From assembly GCA_003151475.1 (NCBI GenBank), contig PLXQ01000071.1, positions 6,731-39,451 of the forward strand: a stretch of 32,721 nt of DNA, written 5' to 3'. Of the stretch, positions 1 to 9,177 are shown one piece after another. The position numbers were made by a program, and so were the translations under genes. The stretch is from Acidimicrobiaceae bacterium. Lineage in GTDB: Bacteria > Actinomycetota > Acidimicrobiia > Acidimicrobiales > UBA8190. The first letter of the stretch is position 1, and the number at the start of each line of letters is the position of its first letter. The notes under the pieces were generated by a model. The model saw only the letters and a list, made by a program, of their open reading frames with translations. It did not search any database and was not told the origin of the DNA.

Positions 1-359
1 TCGAACTTCTCGACGGCGTGCATGAGGCCCAGGTTCCCCTCCTGAATCAGGTCCAACAGGGGCAGACCCGACGCCTGGTACTTCTTGGCGATGGAGACCA
101 CGAGGCGGAGGTTCGACTGGACGAACGTCTGCTGGGCGTTCTCCCCGGTCTGGATCTTGCGCTTCAGCTCACGGCGCTTGGACGGCGTGACGTCTTTCGC
201 TTTTCCCGCCCCGAGTTCCTGCTCGGCGTCGCGACCGGCCTCGATCGTCTGCGCCAAACGGACCTCGTCATCTTTCGTGAGCAGTGGGTACTGCCCGATG
301 TCCGTGAGGTACAGCCGTACGAGGTCTTCCTCGTCGCGCTCGACGCGCTCCTTCGCCAA
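1..359 (-). CDS. RNA polymerase sigma-70 factor, group 1/2 (SigA/HrdB-like), partial
   Basis: Primary-like or group 2 sigma factor that directs RNA polymerase to promoters. Only the first 119 codons are in the window and the gene runs off the left edge. The translation shows region 1.2 ([20 protein letters not shown]), a short charged linker, and the start of region 2 with [16 protein letters not shown] followed by [21 protein letters not shown], which is diagnostic of the sigma-70 core-binding region. The likely start is TTG at 359, with GAGGAAGG upstream. The frame is closed by a stop about 17 codons further up and no ATG or GTG lies between. There is no long N-terminal region 1.1, so a short SigB-type paralogue is as likely as the main SigA. 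Regions 3 and 4 cannot be seen. Confidence 0.88.
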   Translation of the reverse strand, partial: MAKERVERDEEDLVRLYLTDIGQYPLLTKDDEVRLAQTIEAGRDAEQELGAGKAKDVTPSKRRELKRKIQTGENAQQTFVQSNLRLVVSIAKKYQASGLPLLDLIQEGNLGLMHAVEKF

Positions 360-485
360 CGTCCTTAGCCCTTCCTCGGGTCCCCTCCGGCGGTGCCTGC
401 CGACAGGAGATACCTATTCGCCTGCTCACGCACCTGTCGGTCGCCCGCAGTTGGAAGTCCCCCAACCACGGACGTAGGTCGCCTG

Positions 486-512
486 TGGATATCACTTTAC
501 CGGCGACGTCAA
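486..512 (-). promoter_or_regulatory. Candidate promoter of the sigma factor gene
   Basis: On the minus strand a TTGACG -35-like hexamer (507-512) is followed after 15 bp by TATCCA (486-491), about 125 bp upstream of the sigma factor start. The spacer is shorter than the usual 16-18 bp, so this is only a weak candidate. The 226-bp stretch between 360 and 585 shows no gene. Confidence 0.25.
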
Positions 513-585
513 GGGCTGGAGTTCACCGGCAGCTCGGTGGCACACAAAGAGCCCGCCGCCACGACCTATTGGCGGCGACCGGTGC

Positions 586-1245
586 TCAATGCGGCCACGG
601 GACGAGGCCCGGCCCTATCCCGGCCAGGACCTCTTCCAGAATTTGTTGATGTGCAGTGACGACGGCGATGTCGTGGGGGCGGTCGACCAGGGTCTGCACC
701 AGAGTTTCGGTCGCCTGCCACGCCTCGATCTCATCGCGCATCACTAAACGTAGTGATCTCACCACAGGGCCGTCCGCCACCGGTGCGGCGCGACGGAGGT
801 GGAGGCCGTAGCCGGCGATCAGCCGGGGAAGCACCACCCGGGCCAGCGCCACCAGTCGAAGAAGCGTCCCGCCCGCGGCGGGCGCCTGACCGGGCGCTCC
901 GCCGGCCAACATCCCGAGAAGTTTGTCCACCTCGACACTGGGAGGAAGGGTCAACGTGGCGGGGTCGAGGCTCTCGAGAACGGGGAGGCGCTCGGCCCAC
1001 AGCTCGGCGTGCCACGCGTGTTGTTGGCTGTAGATGTCGAACACCAGCTGTGCTTCGGCCACGGGTTCGGAGGTCACCCACCCACCGAGCACCTCGAAGA
1101 GGCGCCGCTCGATCCACTGGTACGAGCCGATGACACGGGCGTGCTCCTCCAGTGCCAGAGCACCGGGCCCGGCGGCGGAACTTTCGGCGGTGGGTCCACC
1201 CACGGCCAACGTCATCGCCTCGAAGGGCTCACCGACCACCGGCAC
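586..1245 (-). CDS. Hypothetical helical (ferritin-like?) protein
   Basis: Protein of about 219 residues that I do not recognise by name. It is predicted to be almost wholly alpha-helical, with no signal peptide or membrane segment. Glu/His-rich helices (LEEHARVIGSYQWIERRLFE near residue 32 and DIYSQQHAWHAELWAERL near residue 70) recall the di-iron ferritin-like fold, but I cannot align a full ExxH pair set, so this is only a fold-level guess. The gene sits directly downstream of nadE and overlaps its end by 17 bp, so the two are probably co-transcribed and translationally coupled. GTG at 1245 has GAGGA right next to it. The in-frame GTG at 1239 has better spacing from AGGAG and may be the true start. 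Confidence 0.7.
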   Translation of the reverse strand: MPVVGEPFEAMTLAVGGPTAESSAAGPGALALEEHARVIGSYQWIERRLFEVLGGWVTSEPVAEAQLVFDIYSQQHAWHAELWAERLPVLESLDPATLTLPPSVEVDKLLGMLAGGAPGQAPAAGGTLLRLVALARVVLPRLIAGYGLHLRRAAPVADGPVVRSLRLVMRDEIEAWQATETLVQTLVDRPHDIAVVTAHQQILEEVLAGIGPGLVPWPH

Positions 1246-3073
1246 TCCTCGTCTCGGGCGCGCTGTCCACCGGTTCGGGGGTCCGGTCGCGGTAGCGGTT
1301 GGTGATGGGCATCCGCCGATCCTTACCGAAGGCCTTGGCCGTGATCCGTACCCCCGGTGGTGACTGCCGGCGCTTGTACTCGGCCCCGTCGACGAGACGG
1401 GCCACCCGGGTCACGAGAGCGGGGTCGAACCCCTCACCCACGACGTCGGCCACGGAACGGTCCTGGGCCACGAGCGCCTCGAGTACGGGATCGAGAATCT
1501 CATAGGCGGGCAGGCTCTGGTCGTCGCGCTGATCGGGTCGCAGCTCGGCCGACGGCGCCTTGGTGAGAACGGCATCGGGAATCCAGTCCTTCCCGGCCCG
1601 GGCGTTGCGGTACCGGCACAGGCGGTACACGAGAAGCTTGGGGACGTCCTTGATGACGGCGAAACCACCGGCCGAGTCGCCGTACAACGTGGAGTACCCG
1701 GTGGCCAGCTCGCTCTTGTTGCCCGTGGTGAGAACGATCCAGCCCTGGGCGTTCGAGACGGCCATCAACAGCACACCACGGATGCGCGACTGCAGGTTCT
1801 CGTCGGTGAGCCCGGTCGGAGGGTGGCCGAGCACGGATGTCAACATGCCCGAAAACGCAGTGTGGGCAGCCTCGATGGGCACCGTCCGCAGGTCGATCCC
1901 GAGGTTCTCGGCCAGGGCGGTGGCATCGCCCAGCGCCCCGTCGCTCGAATAACGCGACGGCATGGCCAGAGCGTGCACGTGCTCGGCGCCGAGAGCGTCG
2001 ACGGCCACGGCGGTGACGAGAGCGGAGTCGACACCACCGGACAACCCGACGACGGCATCGACAAAGCCGTTCTTGGCCAGATAGTCCCGGGTACCGAGGA
2101 CGAGGGCGGCGTAGACCTCGGCGTCGGCGTCGAGCGGCGCCGGTGGCGACGGCGTCGGTCGGGTCTCGGCGTCGCGGGGCGCGCCGCTGATCGGCACCAC
2201 GCGAAGATCACCGCCGGCGGACGCTTGACCGCTCCCGACGCCGTGACCCGAGTCGGGGATTTCGACGTCGACGGTGAGGATCGTCTCGGAGAATCGTCCG
2301 GCGGCGGCCACCAACGTGCCGCTGCGGTCCATGACGAACGACCCGCCGTCGAAGACGAGCTCGTCTTGGCCTCCCACCTGGTTCACATAGGCGATGGCGC
2401 ATCCGGCCTCGGCCACCCGCTGACGGGCGACCAGGAGCCGGTCGTCTTCGCAGCCAATGGCGTAGGGCGAGGCGTTGATGTTCACGACCAGACGAGCGCC
2501 GCCGTGGCCTTGGGCGGCGATAGGACCGGCAGGGAACCACAGGTCTTCACACACCGACACGCCGACAGCGACGCCCGCCACCTCGAACAACTCGAGCTCC
2601 GACGTTCCCGGTGCGAACCACCGCTCCTCGTCGAAGACCCCGTAGTTAGGCAGCCGACGCTTGTGGTAGACGCCGAGCACGTCGCCTCCGGCGCACACGG
2701 CCAGGGCGTTGCGCAGCCGCCGCGGTGCGCCACGAATGGCCGCTTCCCGGGCCACCACCCCGGCCCCGTCGGCCCGGGCCACGGCCTCGGGGACGCTGTC
2801 GGGTCCGACGATGTCCACGAATCCCACCAGGGCCACGCAGCCCCGTGTGGCTCTGGCCACCCGCCGCAGGGCCACGTAGTTGTCGGTCACGAAGGCCGGC
2901 TTCAGCAAGAGGTCTTCGGGTGGGTACCCGGTGATGGTCAACTCGGGGAAGGCGGCCAGATCGGCCCCGTCCTCCTCGGCCCGGCCCAGCGAGGCCAGGA
3001 TCTCCTCCACGTTGCCGTCGATGTCGCCGACGACCGTGTCGATCTGGCACAGAGCCACACGCACGCGAGCCAC
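1229..3073 (-). CDS. nadE: Glutamine-dependent NAD(+) synthase
   Basis: Cytosolic enzyme for the last step of NAD synthesis: ATP-dependent amidation of deamido-NAD with ammonia from glutamine. At 614 residues it has the two-domain layout. An N-terminal nitrilase-type glutaminase has its Glu-Lys-Cys triad at E44 (AAFPELTITGYPPEDLL), K138 (YHKRRLPNYGVFDEERWF) and C175 (VGVSVCEDLWFP). A C-terminal synthetase carries the ATP pyrophosphatase P-loop SGGVDSA at 345-351. A small insertion lies at about residues 85-120 between the E and K motifs, and a Pro-rich linker (about 273-315) joins the domains. It starts at GTG 3073 with AGGA 7 nt upstream. It is divergent from glnE with 76 bp between, and its 3' end overlaps the next minus-strand gene. 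Both neighbours belong to nitrogen or cofactor metabolism using glutamine. Confidence 0.96.
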   Translation of the reverse strand: MARVRVALCQIDTVVGDIDGNVEEILASLGRAEEDGADLAAFPELTITGYPPEDLLLKPAFVTDNYVALRRVARATRGCVALVGFVDIVGPDSVPEAVARADGAGVVAREAAIRGAPRRLRNALAVCAGGDVLGVYHKRRLPNYGVFDEERWFAPGTSELELFEVAGVAVGVSVCEDLWFPAGPIAAQGHGGARLVVNINASPYAIGCEDDRLLVARQRVAEAGCAIAYVNQVGGQDELVFDGGSFVMDRSGTLVAAAGRFSETILTVDVEIPDSGHGVGSGQASAGGDLRVVPISGAPRDAETRPTPSPPAPLDADAEVYAALVLGTRDYLAKNGFVDAVVGLSGGVDSALVTAVAVDALGAEHVHALAMPSRYSSDGALGDATALAENLGIDLRTVPIEAAHTAFSGMLTSVLGHPPTGLTDENLQSRIRGVLLMAVSNAQGWIVLTTGNKSELATGYSTLYGDSAGGFAVIKDVPKLLVYRLCRYRNARAGKDWIPDAVLTKAPSAELRPDQRDDQSLPAYEILDPVLEALVAQDRSVADVVGEGFDPALVTRVARLVDGAEYKRRQSPPGVRITAKAFGKDRRMPITNRYRDRTPEPVDSAPETRSAGGR

Positions 3074-3149
3074 GCAGAGATCCTACTGGCGGGTCTCTCC
3101 GGCCCCGCCGAAGCATCCCGCCCGCCATGGCGCCTGGCATGCTGCGGTC

Positions 3150-5906
3150 GTGCGCAGCGTCCTCCCCTCAGCGCTGATCGGCGCGGCCGAGCGTTCGGCC
3201 GCGCCCCACGGCGTGACGGTGGCGCTCGTCCGCGCCCTCGAGGAACATCCCGACACCGCCGATCGCCTTCTCGACGGGGGCGGTCCGAGCGAACTGGGAC
3301 ACACCTTCATCGCCGTCGTCGCCGCCAGTAACGCGCTGGCCCGGCTCTGCGCGGCCGACCCCGGCGCCCTCGATGTCCTCGACGCGCTGGAGCTCCCGGT
3401 GGACATCGACGACAGCAGCCCCACCGCTCTGGCCCGGTCCAAGCGTCTCGAGCTCCTGCGCATCGCCGGGCGCGACCTGCGCGGGCTCGACACCTTGGAG
3501 GATGTGGGCCGGAGACTGGCCGAGATGGCCGCGCTGGTCCTTCAGGGAGCGTGGACCATCGCCACGGCCGAAACAGGTGGACAGGGGCTGGCCGTGATCG
3601 GTATGGGCAAGCTCGGTGGCCGCGAGCTCAACTACGCCAGCGACGTCGACGTCATCTTCGTGACCGACAGAACCGAACGCGACAAGGCGGCGCGCGAGCT
3701 GCTCCGCATCGCCCGGGGGTGCTTCCGCGTCGACGTCGACCTGCGTCCCGAAGGACGCTCGGGCCCGCTCACCCGGACTCTGGACGGCTACCGCAGGTAC
3801 TGGGACAAGCGCGCCCGGGCGTGGGAGTTCCAGGCCCTCATCAAAGCCCGTCCCGTCGCCGGCGACGCCGAACTCGGCCTGACCTTCGCCGGCGTCGCCG
3901 ACGAAGCCACCTGGAGCCGCGCCTTCAGCGCCGACGAGCTGGCCGAGCTGCGCATGATGAAAGCGCGCGCCGAGGCTGACGCCTCGCGTCCCGGTCTCGC
4001 CGGTCGCGAGATCAAGCGCGCACCGGGGGGCATCCGCGACGTTGAGTTCTCCGTCCAATTGCTACAACTGGTGCACGGCCACCACGACCCGGGGATCCGG
4101 AACCGGTCCACGCTCGGCGCGCTGACCGAGCTGGCGGTGGCCGGGTATGTCAGCGGCGAGGACGGCGCCGCTCTGGCTGACTCCTACCGTTTTCTGCGCA
4201 CCGTGGAGCACCGTCTGCAACTGGTGGAGGAGGAGCAGACACACGCCCTTCCCAACGATCCCGCCGCCCGGGACCGCCTGGCGCGGGTGCTGGGCTTCAC
4301 CGACGGGCCCACTTCCACGGCCACGGCGTCGTTCGACGAGACACTGCGCCGCTGCCAGAGCGACGTCCGCATCATCCACGAGCGCCTGTTCTTCCGCCCG
4401 CTCCTCGAAGCCTTCGCCGCCCTCGAAGCCTCGCCCGTCTCTGAGCGGGGGGGAACTCCCGGTCCTGTCATGTCAGCCGACGCCGTGGCCCGTCGCCTGA
4501 CGGCCTTCGGTTTCAGCGACGCCCGCCGGATGCGCGCCGCCGTCGAAGAGCTCGCCGGCGGTCTCACCCGCGTCTCGCGGTTGATGGGCCAGCTCCTCCC
4601 GCTGCTGCTCGACTGGCTCTCGGTCAGCCCCGACCCCGATCTCGGCCTTCTCGGTCTGCGCAGCCTGGTGGTCCGCAACCACCATCGCGCCCTCGTCGTC
4701 ACCGCTTTCCGCGAGTCCCCCGAGGCGGCCCGTCGGCTCTGTTTGGTCCTCGGAACGAGTCGGACCATGACCGAGGCCATCGAGCACAACCCCGAATTGA
4801 TCTCCACGCTCGATGACGACACCGCTCTCGCCCCCGAATCGCGGGCCATGTTGGCGGTTGAAGCCATCGAACGCCTGCAGCCGCCCGGTGACGAGGCCCG
4901 ACGCCGGGCCCGGCTGGTCCGGCTCACCCAGGACCACACCTTGCGCATCGCCACCCGTGATCTCCTCGGTCTCGACGACGTGGCCAGCACGGGAGCGGCT
5001 CTCACGGACGTGGCCGAGGCGATCCTCGAAGCGGCGGTGGACTACGTCGCCGCCGGCGTCTCATTTTGCATTGTCGGCATGGGCCGCCTCGGGGGGGCCG
5101 AGATGTCCTATGCCAGCGATCTCGATGTCCTCTTCGTCTTCGACGATTCCTCGCCCGAGGGCCACGATCGAGCGGAGGCGTCAGCCGAGGCGCTCCTGCG
5201 CTTCGTCCTCGGCCCGAGCCCATCGCAACGCCTGGCCACCCTCGACCTCGGGCTCCGCCCCGAGGGGGGCCAGGGCCGCCTGGCCCGAGATCTGGCCGGT
5301 TACGAGGCCTACTTCGAGCGCTGGGCGCAGACCTGGGAGCGCCAGGCCCTCCTCCGGGCGCGCGTCGTCGCCGGAGATCGCGCCCTCGGAGAGCGCTTCA
5401 TGGGGCTCGCCCGCCGATTCGTCTGGGAGCGTCCGCTCACCGATACAGACATCGCCGATATCCGGCGCATGAAGGCCCGGATCGAACGCGAACGCATCCC
5501 GCCGCGCGAGGACCCCCAATTCCATCTGAAGCTGGGACGGGGATCGCTGTCGGACATCGAGTGGACGGCGCAGCTCCTGCAATTGCGCCATGGCGTCTCC
5601 GCCACGGGCACCATGACGGCCCTGGACGCCCTCACCGGTCACGGGGCGTTGACCGTGGCCGACTCCGAAACCCTCGGACACGCCTACCGGTTCCTCGAGT
5701 ACACCCGTAACCGCTGGCACCTCGTCGGAGCGCTGCCCGGAGGGACATCTCCGGGGGACTCTCTGCCCACCGAACCCCACCAGCTGTCGCGTCTGGCCCG
5801 GAGCCTCGGAACCTCCCCCACCGCTCTACGCGACGACTACCGCAGGGTCACCCGTCGGGCCCGACGGGTGGTCGAACGGCTCTTCTACGGCATCGAAAAC
5901 GCGTGA
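3150..5906 (+). CDS. glnE: Bifunctional glutamine synthetase adenylyltransferase / adenylyl-removing enzyme
   Basis: Adds AMP to, and removes it from, glutamine synthetase, setting its activity by nitrogen status. The 918-residue product has the duplicated nucleotidyltransferase architecture. The N-terminal (adenylyl-removing) domain has GMGKLGGRELNYASDVDVIF near residue 152. The C-terminal (adenylylating) domain has GMGRLGGAEMSYASDLDVLF near residue 643. Both keep the GxGxxGGxE...DxD metal-binding signature, and each is followed by a helical GlnD-like region (KRAPGGIRDVEF and KLGRGSLSDIEW). I chose GTG 3150, where homology begins. The frame stays open for another 90 codons upstream, but that stretch is antisense to nadE and reads as low-complexity shadow. 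No strong ribosome-binding site is visible before 3150, so the exact start is less certain than the gene. Confidence 0.95.
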   Translation: MRSVLPSALIGAAERSAAPHGVTVALVRALEEHPDTADRLLDGGGPSELGHTFIAVVAASNALARLCAADPGALDVLDALELPVDIDDSSPTALARSKRLELLRIAGRDLRGLDTLEDVGRRLAEMAALVLQGAWTIATAETGGQGLAVIGMGKLGGRELNYASDVDVIFVTDRTERDKAARELLRIARGCFRVDVDLRPEGRSGPLTRTLDGYRRYWDKRARAWEFQALIKARPVAGDAELGLTFAGVADEATWSRAFSADELAELRMMKARAEADASRPGLAGREIKRAPGGIRDVEFSVQLLQLVHGHHDPGIRNRSTLGALTELAVAGYVSGEDGAALADSYRFLRTVEHRLQLVEEEQTHALPNDPAARDRLARVLGFTDGPTSTATASFDETLRRCQSDVRIIHERLFFRPLLEAFAALEASPVSERGGTPGPVMSADAVARRLTAFGFSDARRMRAAVEELAGGLTRVSRLMGQLLPLLLDWLSVSPDPDLGLLGLRSLVVRNHHRALVVTAFRESPEAARRLCLVLGTSRTMTEAIEHNPELISTLDDDTALAPESRAMLAVEAIERLQPPGDEARRRARLVRLTQDHTLRIATRDLLGLDDVASTGAALTDVAEAILEAAVDYVAAGVSFCIVGMGRLGGAEMSYASDLDVLFVFDDSSPEGHDRAEASAEALLRFVLGPSPSQRLATLDLGLRPEGGQGRLARDLAGYEAYFERWAQTWERQALLRARVVAGDRALGERFMGLARRFVWERPLTDTDIADIRRMKARIERERIPPREDPQFHLKLGRGSLSDIEWTAQLLQLRHGVSATGTMTALDALTGHGALTVADSETLGHAYRFLEYTRNRWHLVGALPGGTSPGDSLPTEPHQLSRLARSLGTSPTALRDDYRRVTRRARRVVERLFYGIENA

Positions 5907-5939
5907 TGCCGCCTTGGCCATGACCTACCGACGGCGACG

Positions 5940-6320
5940 TCAGCCCATGTAGTCGACGGGGCCGGAACCTTTGACCCCGACGGCAAACGCCAGACCCCGG
6001 AGCGGGGCGTTGTCGGTCGTCGGCCAGATGCTGTGGGTGGTGTCCGGGGGCGTGTAGATCAGGTCCCCCTGTCCGACGGCTCTCTCTTCGTCGCCGATCT
6101 TCATGATTCCCCGGCCCGACAAGATGAAATAGAACTCGTGGGTCGGGTGCGAATGGGGGTCGACCAGACCTCCGCCGGCCACCTCCCATTGACTCACCAG
6201 TTCGAGAAAACCACCGTCGGTCGCCTCCCGCATCTCCTGGGATCGCACGAGCCACCACACCGGTACCGTGCCGTTGTGCTCGACGACCGGGGCGACATCC
6301 TCGATCGACCTGACGTCCAT
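5940..6320 (-). CDS. Cupin domain protein
   Basis: Small single-domain cupin of 126 residues, probably a cytosolic metal-dependent enzyme or sensor. Cupin motif 1 is seen as H56-S-H58 followed by E62 (DPHSHPTHEFYFILSGRG). Motif 2 is seen as GDLIYTPPDTTHSIWP with H96. These give the usual three-His one-Glu metal site. ATG 6320 is chosen because GGGAG lies 8 nt upstream. The frame is open another 45 codons upstream, but that part has no cupin character. It lies on the same strand as, and downstream of, the aminotransferase, so it may act on a related substrate (inference). The substrate cannot be told from the sequence. Confidence 0.85.
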   Translation of the reverse strand: MDVRSIEDVAPVVEHNGTVPVWWLVRSQEMREATDGGFLELVSQWEVAGGGLVDPHSHPTHEFYFILSGRGIMKIGDEERAVGQGDLIYTPPDTTHSIWPTTDNAPLRGLAFAVGVKGSGPVDYMG

Positions 6321-6414
6321 GACCCGCTCTCCCTTCTGGTTCTGCACAAAATCTTGCCACTCGAGCTCGACCCCGGCGACGAGACGAGAGCCGTCCCGGT
6401 CACCGCCGGATCGC

Positions 6415-6510
6415 CTACCGCCTTTTCTGCCGAGCAGCGATGACCAGCACGGCAATCACACCAGCAGCCAGACCTAGCGGCCAATTGGTGCGATGCAAGA
6501 AGGCCGCCAC
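6415..6510 (-). CDS. Possible small membrane protein (31 aa)
   Basis: Short open frame starting with GTG, 4 nt after the stop of the aminotransferase gene on the same strand. The 31-residue product begins VAAFLHRTNWP, then has one hydrophobic segment (LGLAAGVIAVLVIAA) and ends in the basic tail RQKRR, the pattern of a single-pass inner membrane peptide. No clear ribosome-binding site is present, so translation would depend on coupling to the aminotransferase. It could be chance, but a clean transmembrane helix with a positive C-terminus, placed exactly at an operon junction, is more than expected of random high-GC sequence. Function unknown. Confidence 0.4.
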   Translation of the reverse strand: MAAFLHRTNWPLGLAAGVIAVLVIAARQKRR

Positions 6511-6514
6511 CGGG

Positions 6515-7873
6515 TCAGGAGAACAGGTCGCTCAACGCGGCATCGAAGGCGGCGGTGTGCCGGTCGACGTCGCGCACCGTCGTCGTCGGGCACATGAGCG
6601 CCATGTTGTGGAACGGCGTGATCAGCACACCTCGATTGCACAGCGCCAGGTGAAGATACTCGTCCAGGGTCTCGTCCTCGGCCGCCGCCGACTCTGAGCC
6701 GGTCGTGGGGGCGGGTTGGGTGAAGCGGTACTCGGCCCGGGCACCGAGACGGGTGACCGACCACGGCGCGCCGTGGCGGGCCATGACCTCCTCCACCCCG
6801 GTCACGAAACGGACGGCCAGGTCGTCCATGTGGGTGAAAGCGCCGGCGGTGAGGACCTCGCCGAGAGTCGCCCGCATGGCGGCGACGCTCAGAGCGTTGC
6901 CGGCGAGCGTGCCCCCCACTCCGCCCACGTCCACCAGGTCGGCCGATTCGTGGCCGCCCACCAGCGCGGCCACGCCGGACGACAGCCCGTAGGCGCCCGA
7001 GGCGACGCCGCCTCCGATGGCCTTGCCGATGGTGACGATGTCAGGACTGAGGCCCCATGCCATCGTGCAGCCACCGGGTCCGGCGCTGAAGGTGTGGGTC
7101 TCGTCGAGCATGAGCAGGCTGCCGTGACGCCGGGTGGCGGCGCGCAGGCCCTCCATGAACCCGGGCGCGGGCAGAACGATCCCGATGTTGGTCAGGGCCG
7201 GCTCGCAGAGAACGGCGGCCACATCGCCGTGCGCCAGTTCGGCCTCGACACCGGCCAGGTCGTTGAACTCCGCCACCCGGGTGGTGAGCAACGGATCCAC
7301 CGGGGGGGCCACGTTTCCGGGACGCGAACGTGCCACCCCGTCGTGATCGAGGACGACGAAGGTCTCGTCGACGCTGCCGTGGTAGCAGTAGGAGAAGACG
7401 AGGATCTTGGGGCGTCCCGTCACCAGCCGGGCCAGGCGGACGGCCCATCGGTTGGCGTCGGTGGCGCTCAATGCGAAAGACCACAACGGGAGCCCGAAGC
7501 GGCGTTCCAGCTCGGCGCCGACCCATTCGGCGTCGGCCGTGGGCAGCATGGTCGTGATCCCGCCGAGCCGGCCGATCCTCTCGACCACGGCGTCCACCGT
7601 CGGCCCCGGCGAGTGGCCCGCCATGGCCCCGGTGTCACCCAGGGCGAAATCGACATACGACAGCCCGTCGACGTCGACGACCTGACACCCGTGGGCGCTG
7701 TCCAGGTAGAGGGGATACCCCCCGGCCCACTTACTCATCCACGTCATCGGGACACCGCCGAAGAGATGGCGGGCTTCGGAGAACAGCTCCGCCGAGCGCG
7801 GATGGGCCAGGCGGAACGCGGCGCGCTCGCGCTCCACGAGATGTTCCAGCCGGCGGCGGTCGACGCTCGTCAC
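6515..7873 (-). CDS. Class III PLP-dependent aminotransferase (GSA aminomutase-like)
   Basis: PLP enzyme of fold type I, 452 residues, close in layout to glutamate-1-semialdehyde 2,1-aminomutase and other class III transaminases. Visible signatures include the N-terminal WMSKWAGGYPLYLDSAHG substrate/cofactor region, SATDANRWAVRLAR, the YHGSVDE loop, LLMLDETHTF with the PLP-pyridine Asp, and TIGKAIGGGVASGAYG with the Schiff-base lysine K284. SATDANRWA replaces the usual (S/N)G(S/T)EA(N/V)xxA of hemL proteins, so it is more likely a catabolic or specialised transaminase than the heme pathway enzyme. It starts at GTG 7873 and no strong ribosome-binding site is seen. A cupin gene follows, suggesting a small metabolic operon. 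Amino donor and acceptor are unknown. Confidence 0.9.
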   Translation of the reverse strand: MTSVDRRRLEHLVERERAAFRLAHPRSAELFSEARHLFGGVPMTWMSKWAGGYPLYLDSAHGCQVVDVDGLSYVDFALGDTGAMAGHSPGPTVDAVVERIGRLGGITTMLPTADAEWVGAELERRFGLPLWSFALSATDANRWAVRLARLVTGRPKILVFSYCYHGSVDETFVVLDHDGVARSRPGNVAPPVDPLLTTRVAEFNDLAGVEAELAHGDVAAVLCEPALTNIGIVLPAPGFMEGLRAATRRHGSLLMLDETHTFSAGPGGCTMAWGLSPDIVTIGKAIGGGVASGAYGLSSGVAALVGGHESADLVDVGGVGGTLAGNALSVAAMRATLGEVLTAGAFTHMDDLAVRFVTGVEEVMARHGAPWSVTRLGARAEYRFTQPAPTTGSESAAAEDETLDEYLHLALCNRGVLITPFHNMALMCPTTTVRDVDRHTAAFDAALSDLFS

Positions 7874-7916
7874 TTCTGTCGGCTCGTCACCGGTGGTGTC
7901 ACTCGTCCGTCACCCG

Positions 7917-9104
7917 TCAGTCATCGGCGGCCAGTCCGACGGGTTCCGATCCGAATACCTGATCGACATCGCGGCGCCCGATGACGTGCACGTCCACGCC
8001 GCTCTCGGAGGCAAAGCGCAGCACACGCTGCACCACCGAGCCCTTGGTCATCTCTTCCCAGCGACTGCGGCGGCTCGAGCCGAGCACGATCTGCGTAACC
8101 TGATGCTCGCCGGCGAAATCGACGAGAGCGCGCGCCGGGTCGTCGCGGGTGATCTCGTGCCAGTGGGCGCCGAGGTCGTCGGCCAGATGGTGAAGCGCAT
8201 CGAGTGACTCGGCGTCGCGCTGACGCCCGTGTTCGCCGGCAATCACGTGCACGGCATGGAGATCGCCCTTCATCCGGGCGGCCAGGCGCGCGGCGCGGCG
8301 GATCACGCCGTCGGTGCCATGGGCTCCGGTGACCGCCACCATGATCCTCTCGGCCGTATCCCACATCTCCTGGGGATGGCGGTCCCGGAGATAGGCCAGC
8401 AATTCCTCTTCTGTCTCATCGGCCACAAAGCGCAGCGCCAGCTCCCGGAGAGCCACGAGGTTCTCGGTCCGGAAGAAATGGGAGAGGGCGTCCTGGATCT
8501 TCGCCGGCGGATAGATGTTGCCGTGCACCATGCGCCGGCGGAGCTGCTCGGGCGAGGAGTCGATGAGCTCGAGCTGGTCCGCCTTGCGCACCACCCAATC
8601 GGGCACCCGCTCACGGACCCGTGACCCGGTCATGCGCTCGACGGCCTCGGCGATGCTTTCGAGATGCTGGACGTTGACAGTGGTGATGACATGGATGCCG
8701 GCATTCAACAACTCGATGACGTCCTGCCACCGTTTCTCGTTGCGCCCCGATCCCGGGACATTGGTGTGGGCCAACTCGTCGACCAGGGCGACTTCGGGCC
8801 GGCGAGCGAGAACGGCATCGAGGTCCATCTCCTCGAAACCCGTGCCGCGGTAGGAGGTGACTTTGCGGGGGACGACCTCCAGATCACGGATGAGCTCGGC
8901 GGTGCGAGGACGGCCGTGGGTCTCGACGAATCCGACGACGACATCGGCGCCTCGACGGTGCCGACGCCAACCCTCGTCGAGCATGGCGAAGGTCTTGCCC
9001 ACGCCGGCCACCGCCCCCATGTAGATACGGAATCGACCGGCCGGGCTGACCGAGTCGGCCTCCACCTCGTCTGCCGGGAATTCACGCGACGTCATGGTCC
9101 CCAT
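7917..9104 (-). CDS. KdpD-type sensor half: KdpD domain plus universal stress domain, no kinase
   Basis: This 395-residue protein corresponds only to the cytosolic N-terminal part of the osmosensing kinase KdpD. The KdpD domain occupies about residues 22-230, with a Walker A-like GAVAGVGKT at 30-38, the VALVDELAHTNVPGS Walker B region, and QLELIDSSPEQLRRRM. A UspA domain follows at about 245-380 (RIMVAVTGAHGTD and IVLGSSRRSRWEEMTKGSVVQ). There are no transmembrane, HisKA or ATPase domains, and the frame stops after the Usp domain. The missing half lies 73 bp away in the opposite orientation. Start may be ATG 9104 or the in-frame ATG 9095. In KdpD this part responds to K+ or nucleotide signals and tunes the kinase/phosphatase balance. 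Here it would have to act in trans (inference). Confidence 0.9.
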   Translation of the reverse strand: MGTMTSREFPADEVEADSVSPAGRFRIYMGAVAGVGKTFAMLDEGWRRHRRGADVVVGFVETHGRPRTAELIRDLEVVPRKVTSYRGTGFEEMDLDAVLARRPEVALVDELAHTNVPGSGRNEKRWQDVIELLNAGIHVITTVNVQHLESIAEAVERMTGSRVRERVPDWVVRKADQLELIDSSPEQLRRRMVHGNIYPPAKIQDALSHFFRTENLVALRELALRFVADETEEELLAYLRDRHPQEMWDTAERIMVAVTGAHGTDGVIRRAARLAARMKGDLHAVHVIAGEHGRQRDAESLDALHHLADDLGAHWHEITRDDPARALVDFAGEHQVTQIVLGSSRRSRWEEMTKGSVVQRVLRFASESGVDVHVIGRRDVDQVFGSEPVGLAADD

Positions 9105-9138
9105 TGTGCCCGAGTGGGGTGCGGCGAGGTCGAACCGT

Positions 9139-9144
9139 TAACGT
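9139..9144 (+). promoter_or_regulatory. Candidate -10 element of the kinase gene
   Basis: TAACGT fits the actinobacterial TAnnnT -10 pattern, 33 nt upstream of the kinase start at 9178, in the 73-bp divergent region between the two Kdp halves. No clear -35 is seen. Confidence 0.35.
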
Positions 9145-9177
9145 GGCATCCAGGCATTTTCGATGGAGGCAGGGGCA

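Noticed and set aside
2880..3149. 90-codon extension of glnE upstream of GTG 3150
   Set aside because: It is antisense to the start of nadE and has no homology to GlnE.
1823..3331. Open frame of about 500 codons on the plus strand opposite nadE
   Set aside because: It is antisense to a clear nadE coding frame, is low-complexity (His/Gly/Arg-rich) with no domain, and crosses into glnE. It is a shadow caused by high GC.
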